Assembly: GCA_016933025.1 (NCBI GenBank)
Contig: JAFGBT010000023.1
Location: 62,001-126,000, forward strand
Reading direction: 5' to 3'
DNA length: 64,000 bases
Source of the DNA: Spirochaetota bacterium
Lineage (GTDB): Bacteria; Spirochaetota; UBA4802; UBA5550
Every line of letters starts with the position of its first letter. Position 1 is the first letter of the stretch. The position numbers and the translations under genes were made by a program. This document shows positions 62,278-64,000 of this stretch, in pieces. The notes beneath the pieces were generated by a model. That model worked only from the letters and a program-made list of their open reading frames with translations, was not told where the DNA came from and did no database searches.

Positions 62278-62307
62278 TTGACTTTACATTATACGGCGCA
62301 ATATAGT
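62278..62307 (+). promoter_or_regulatory. Sigma-70-like promoter for the MCP gene
   Basis: TTGACT (62278-62283), 18-bp spacer, TATAGT (62302-62307), about 65 bp before the MCP start codon. Confidence 0.55.
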
Positions 62308-62372
62308 ATATACATCATACTTATTCGTGCTTCTTATCGAATAGCAACTATTCCGCGATCAGAGGATATCAC

Positions 62373-64000
62373 ATGCGCCCCGACACTTTCCGGAACCTTA
62401 TTGACAGAATCAAGCCCCTGACCAACATGCTCGCCTTCAAGCTTCTGATGGTCTTTTTTATATCTGCCGGAACGGGCACCCTTATTTTCTTTATCGCAAA
62501 CTACTTCATTGTAAAAAATAATATCAAAAAAATCGTGATCGACGACCTCCAGACCACGGCCAATATCATATATGACGCCATCGACCTTCACTTCAGCGAT
62601 GACGCGTACCGGGAGGAGTTCAAGCAGTACCTTGACGAAGGATCGGTGGAGATCGATTTCGACTCGCGCTTCAACGAGCTGAAGTACCGGATCAAGAGGA
62701 TCAAGCTTGGCCAGCGCGGCTACGTCTATGTCGTCAACACAAAGGGCGATGTGTTCATGCACCCGGAGCTCGAGGGCGATAATTTAAGCAAGCTTGACTT
62801 CATCAAGGAAATGATTCAGAAGAAAAAGGGGGTCATGGAATACTCATGGGAGGGCAATAAGCAGATCGCGGCCTTTCGGTACTACGCGCCCTTCGAGTGG
62901 ATCATAATTGCGGGAAACTATTACAGCGACTTCATGGACCGGCCCATGAATAAGGTAATCCTCTGGTCGCTGGTCATCATCGTCATTGAAACGGCTATAA
63001 TGATTGTCGTTTTATTCCTGCTTATCCGCAACATTATTATTATCCCCATCAACAGCGCCAAACAGATCGCCAACAGCATCAGCTCGGGCGACCTGACCGT
63101 GCGTGTCGAAAAGTCGGGGAATGACGAAATCAGCGTTATGATGGCCGCAATGGCCGAAATTCTCTCCACGCAAAAGGGGGTCATCTCGGACATGGCCGGC
63201 CATATAACAAAGCTCACCGCCTCGTCCGAGGAGATGGCGGTCATCAGCAACAAGATGTCGAAAATGTCGCAGGACCATGCCGCGGCCATGGAGGAGGCGT
63301 CGGCCGCTCTCGAGGAGACCCTGGCCTCAATGGAGCAGATTACCGGGAAAACGGATATGCAGTACCAGAACGTGGACCAGAACGCGGCCCGCATGGCGAA
63401 GATGGCGGCCGAAGCGGAACATTCCTACAACGAGGCCGTGAAGGTGAACAACCTTATAACCGACACCTCGGCAAACGCGATGCTCGGCGAGCAGGACCTC
63501 GACAAGATGGTCGACGAAATGCAGAACATCAAGGAAAGCACCTCCAAGATCGAGGAAATCATCAAGATCATCTCCGATATTTCGGAGCAGGTCAACCTCC
63601 TCGCCCTGAATGCGGCCATCGAGGCGGCCCGGGCCGGGGAGCACGGAAGGGGGTTCGCGGTCGTCGCCGACGAGATCTCGAAGCTCGCGGACGAGACGGC
63701 CCAGAGCGCAAAGACCATCACCCAGCTGGTGAACGAAGGGAACGAACAGGTCGACAGCGGGACAGAAATCGTCAACCGTACGGCCAAAACCTTCCAGAGC
63801 ATCATTCAATCCATCGAGGCCGCGAGCGTTATAGTTTCGAAATTCGCGGGGACCCTGAAGCTCCTGGCTGAAACGGCCTCTGAGGCGCAGACAAAGACGA
63901 ACGACATTAAAAGCATATCCAACGAAATTTCCCTCTCCACCAAGGAGCAGATGTCTACGAACAAGGAGATGTCGGTAACGGTTGAAAAAGTGAATTCTGA
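62373..64000 (+). CDS. Methyl-accepting chemotaxis protein, N-terminal part (3' end outside window)
   Basis: Chemoreceptor reading through the window end (at least 542 residues). TM1 at residues 21-43; a periplasmic Cache-type domain with [20 protein letters not shown] and [20 protein letters not shown]2 at about residues 191-217; HAMP domain; then the signalling helix bundle with the hallmark hairpin tip [38 protein letters not shown], here about residues 406-443. AGAGG precedes the ATG at 62373. The Cache fold suggests sensing of a small organic acid or amino acid, as yet unknown. Confidence 0.95.
   Translation, partial: MRPDTFRNLIDRIKPLTNMLAFKLLMVFFISAGTGTLIFFIANYFIVKNNIKKIVIDDLQTTANIIYDAIDLHFSDDAYREEFKQYLDEGSVEIDFDSRFNELKYRIKRIKLGQRGYVYVVNTKGDVFMHPELEGDNLSKLDFIKEMIQKKKGVMEYSWEGNKQIAAFRYYAPFEWIIIAGNYYSDFMDRPMNKVILWSLVIIVIETAIMIVVLFLLIRNIIIIPINSAKQIANSISSGDLTVRVEKSGNDEISVMMAAMAEILSTQKGVISDMAGHITKLTASSEEMAVISNKMSKMSQDHAAAMEEASAALEETLASMEQITGKTDMQYQNVDQNAARMAKMAAEAEHSYNEAVKVNNLITDTSANAMLGEQDLDKMVDEMQNIKESTSKIEEIIKIISDISEQVNLLALNAAIEAARAGEHGRGFAVVADEISKLADETAQSAKTITQLVNEGNEQVDSGTEIVNRTAKTFQSIIQSIEAASVIVSKFAGTLKLLAETASEAQTKTNDIKSISNEISLSTKEQMSTNKEMSVTVEKVNS

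Overview
The window is 64 kb of compact, GC-rich, almost entirely coding bacterial DNA with many same-strand operons. The host is a diderm: it encodes BamA with a Skp-like partner, a LolA-type lipoprotein sorter, several outer-membrane beta-barrels and many lipoproteins. It is motile or chemotactic (Cache-type MCP). It looks anaerobic or facultative: periplasmic nitrite ammonification (NrfA), many 4Fe-4S proteins, HdrD-like proteins, QueH, and a Crp/Fnr regulator with HcpR-like sites. Gene content and the gapA-tpiA-secG-metK run suggest a deep-branching Spirochaetota or a Desulfobacterota-like lineage. That placement is inference; there is no rRNA or other decisive marker here.

Layout. 1-3.5 kb: 3' part of glutamine synthetase, a Gfo/Idh/MocA oxidoreductase, an unknown protein and a STAS protein (plus strand). 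3.5-14.2 kb: one long minus-strand envelope/export operon, bamA, skp-like lipoprotein, L,D-transpeptidase, yajC, a membrane-anchored acidic protein, secD, secF, a TPR-like membrane protein, ribD, ribE. 14.4-21 kb: a plugless TonB-type barrel, a zinc ribbon, metK, ferredoxin, secG, tpiA, gapA and an alpha/beta hydrolase (minus). 21-25.5 kb: small cell-surface and cysteine-rich proteins separated by dispersed hairpin repeats. 25.5-32 kb: a nitrosative-stress/nitrite module with a 4Fe-4S protein, a reduced NrfH-like protein, NrfA, an M28 peptidase, a ZIP transporter carrying a cyclic-nucleotide domain, and a Crp/Fnr regulator; two TTGAC-N4-GTCAA palindromes tie the regulator to this module. 32-37.5 kb: a UvrD-type helicase, a split DUF2339 pair whose second half is fused to DUF3999, and an ankyrin lipoprotein. 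37.5-51.4 kb: a methyltransferase, three tandem HdrD-like iron-sulfur proteins, DUF898, an M48 peptidase, a 1235-residue FAD/Fe-S oxidoreductase of the DUF3683 type and a TRAP transporter, together suggesting hydroxy-acid uptake and oxidation. 51.4-64 kb: an ACT protein, a pentapeptide lipoprotein, QueH, a SpoIIE phosphatase with a 7TM-GAF sensor half, a HAMP-like protein, an isochorismatase-like hydrolase, an ECF sigma/anti-sigma pair, TyrS, a LolA-like protein and the 5' part of an MCP.

No tRNA, rRNA, CRISPR array, transposase or prophage gene was recognised. The most notable points are the HcpR-like sites around the nitrite genes, the NrfH-like protein that has lost haem motifs, the ZIP-cNMP fusion, the HdrD-like triplet (one copy with a decayed cysteine-rich domain), and a set of very long perfect palindromes at gene ends.
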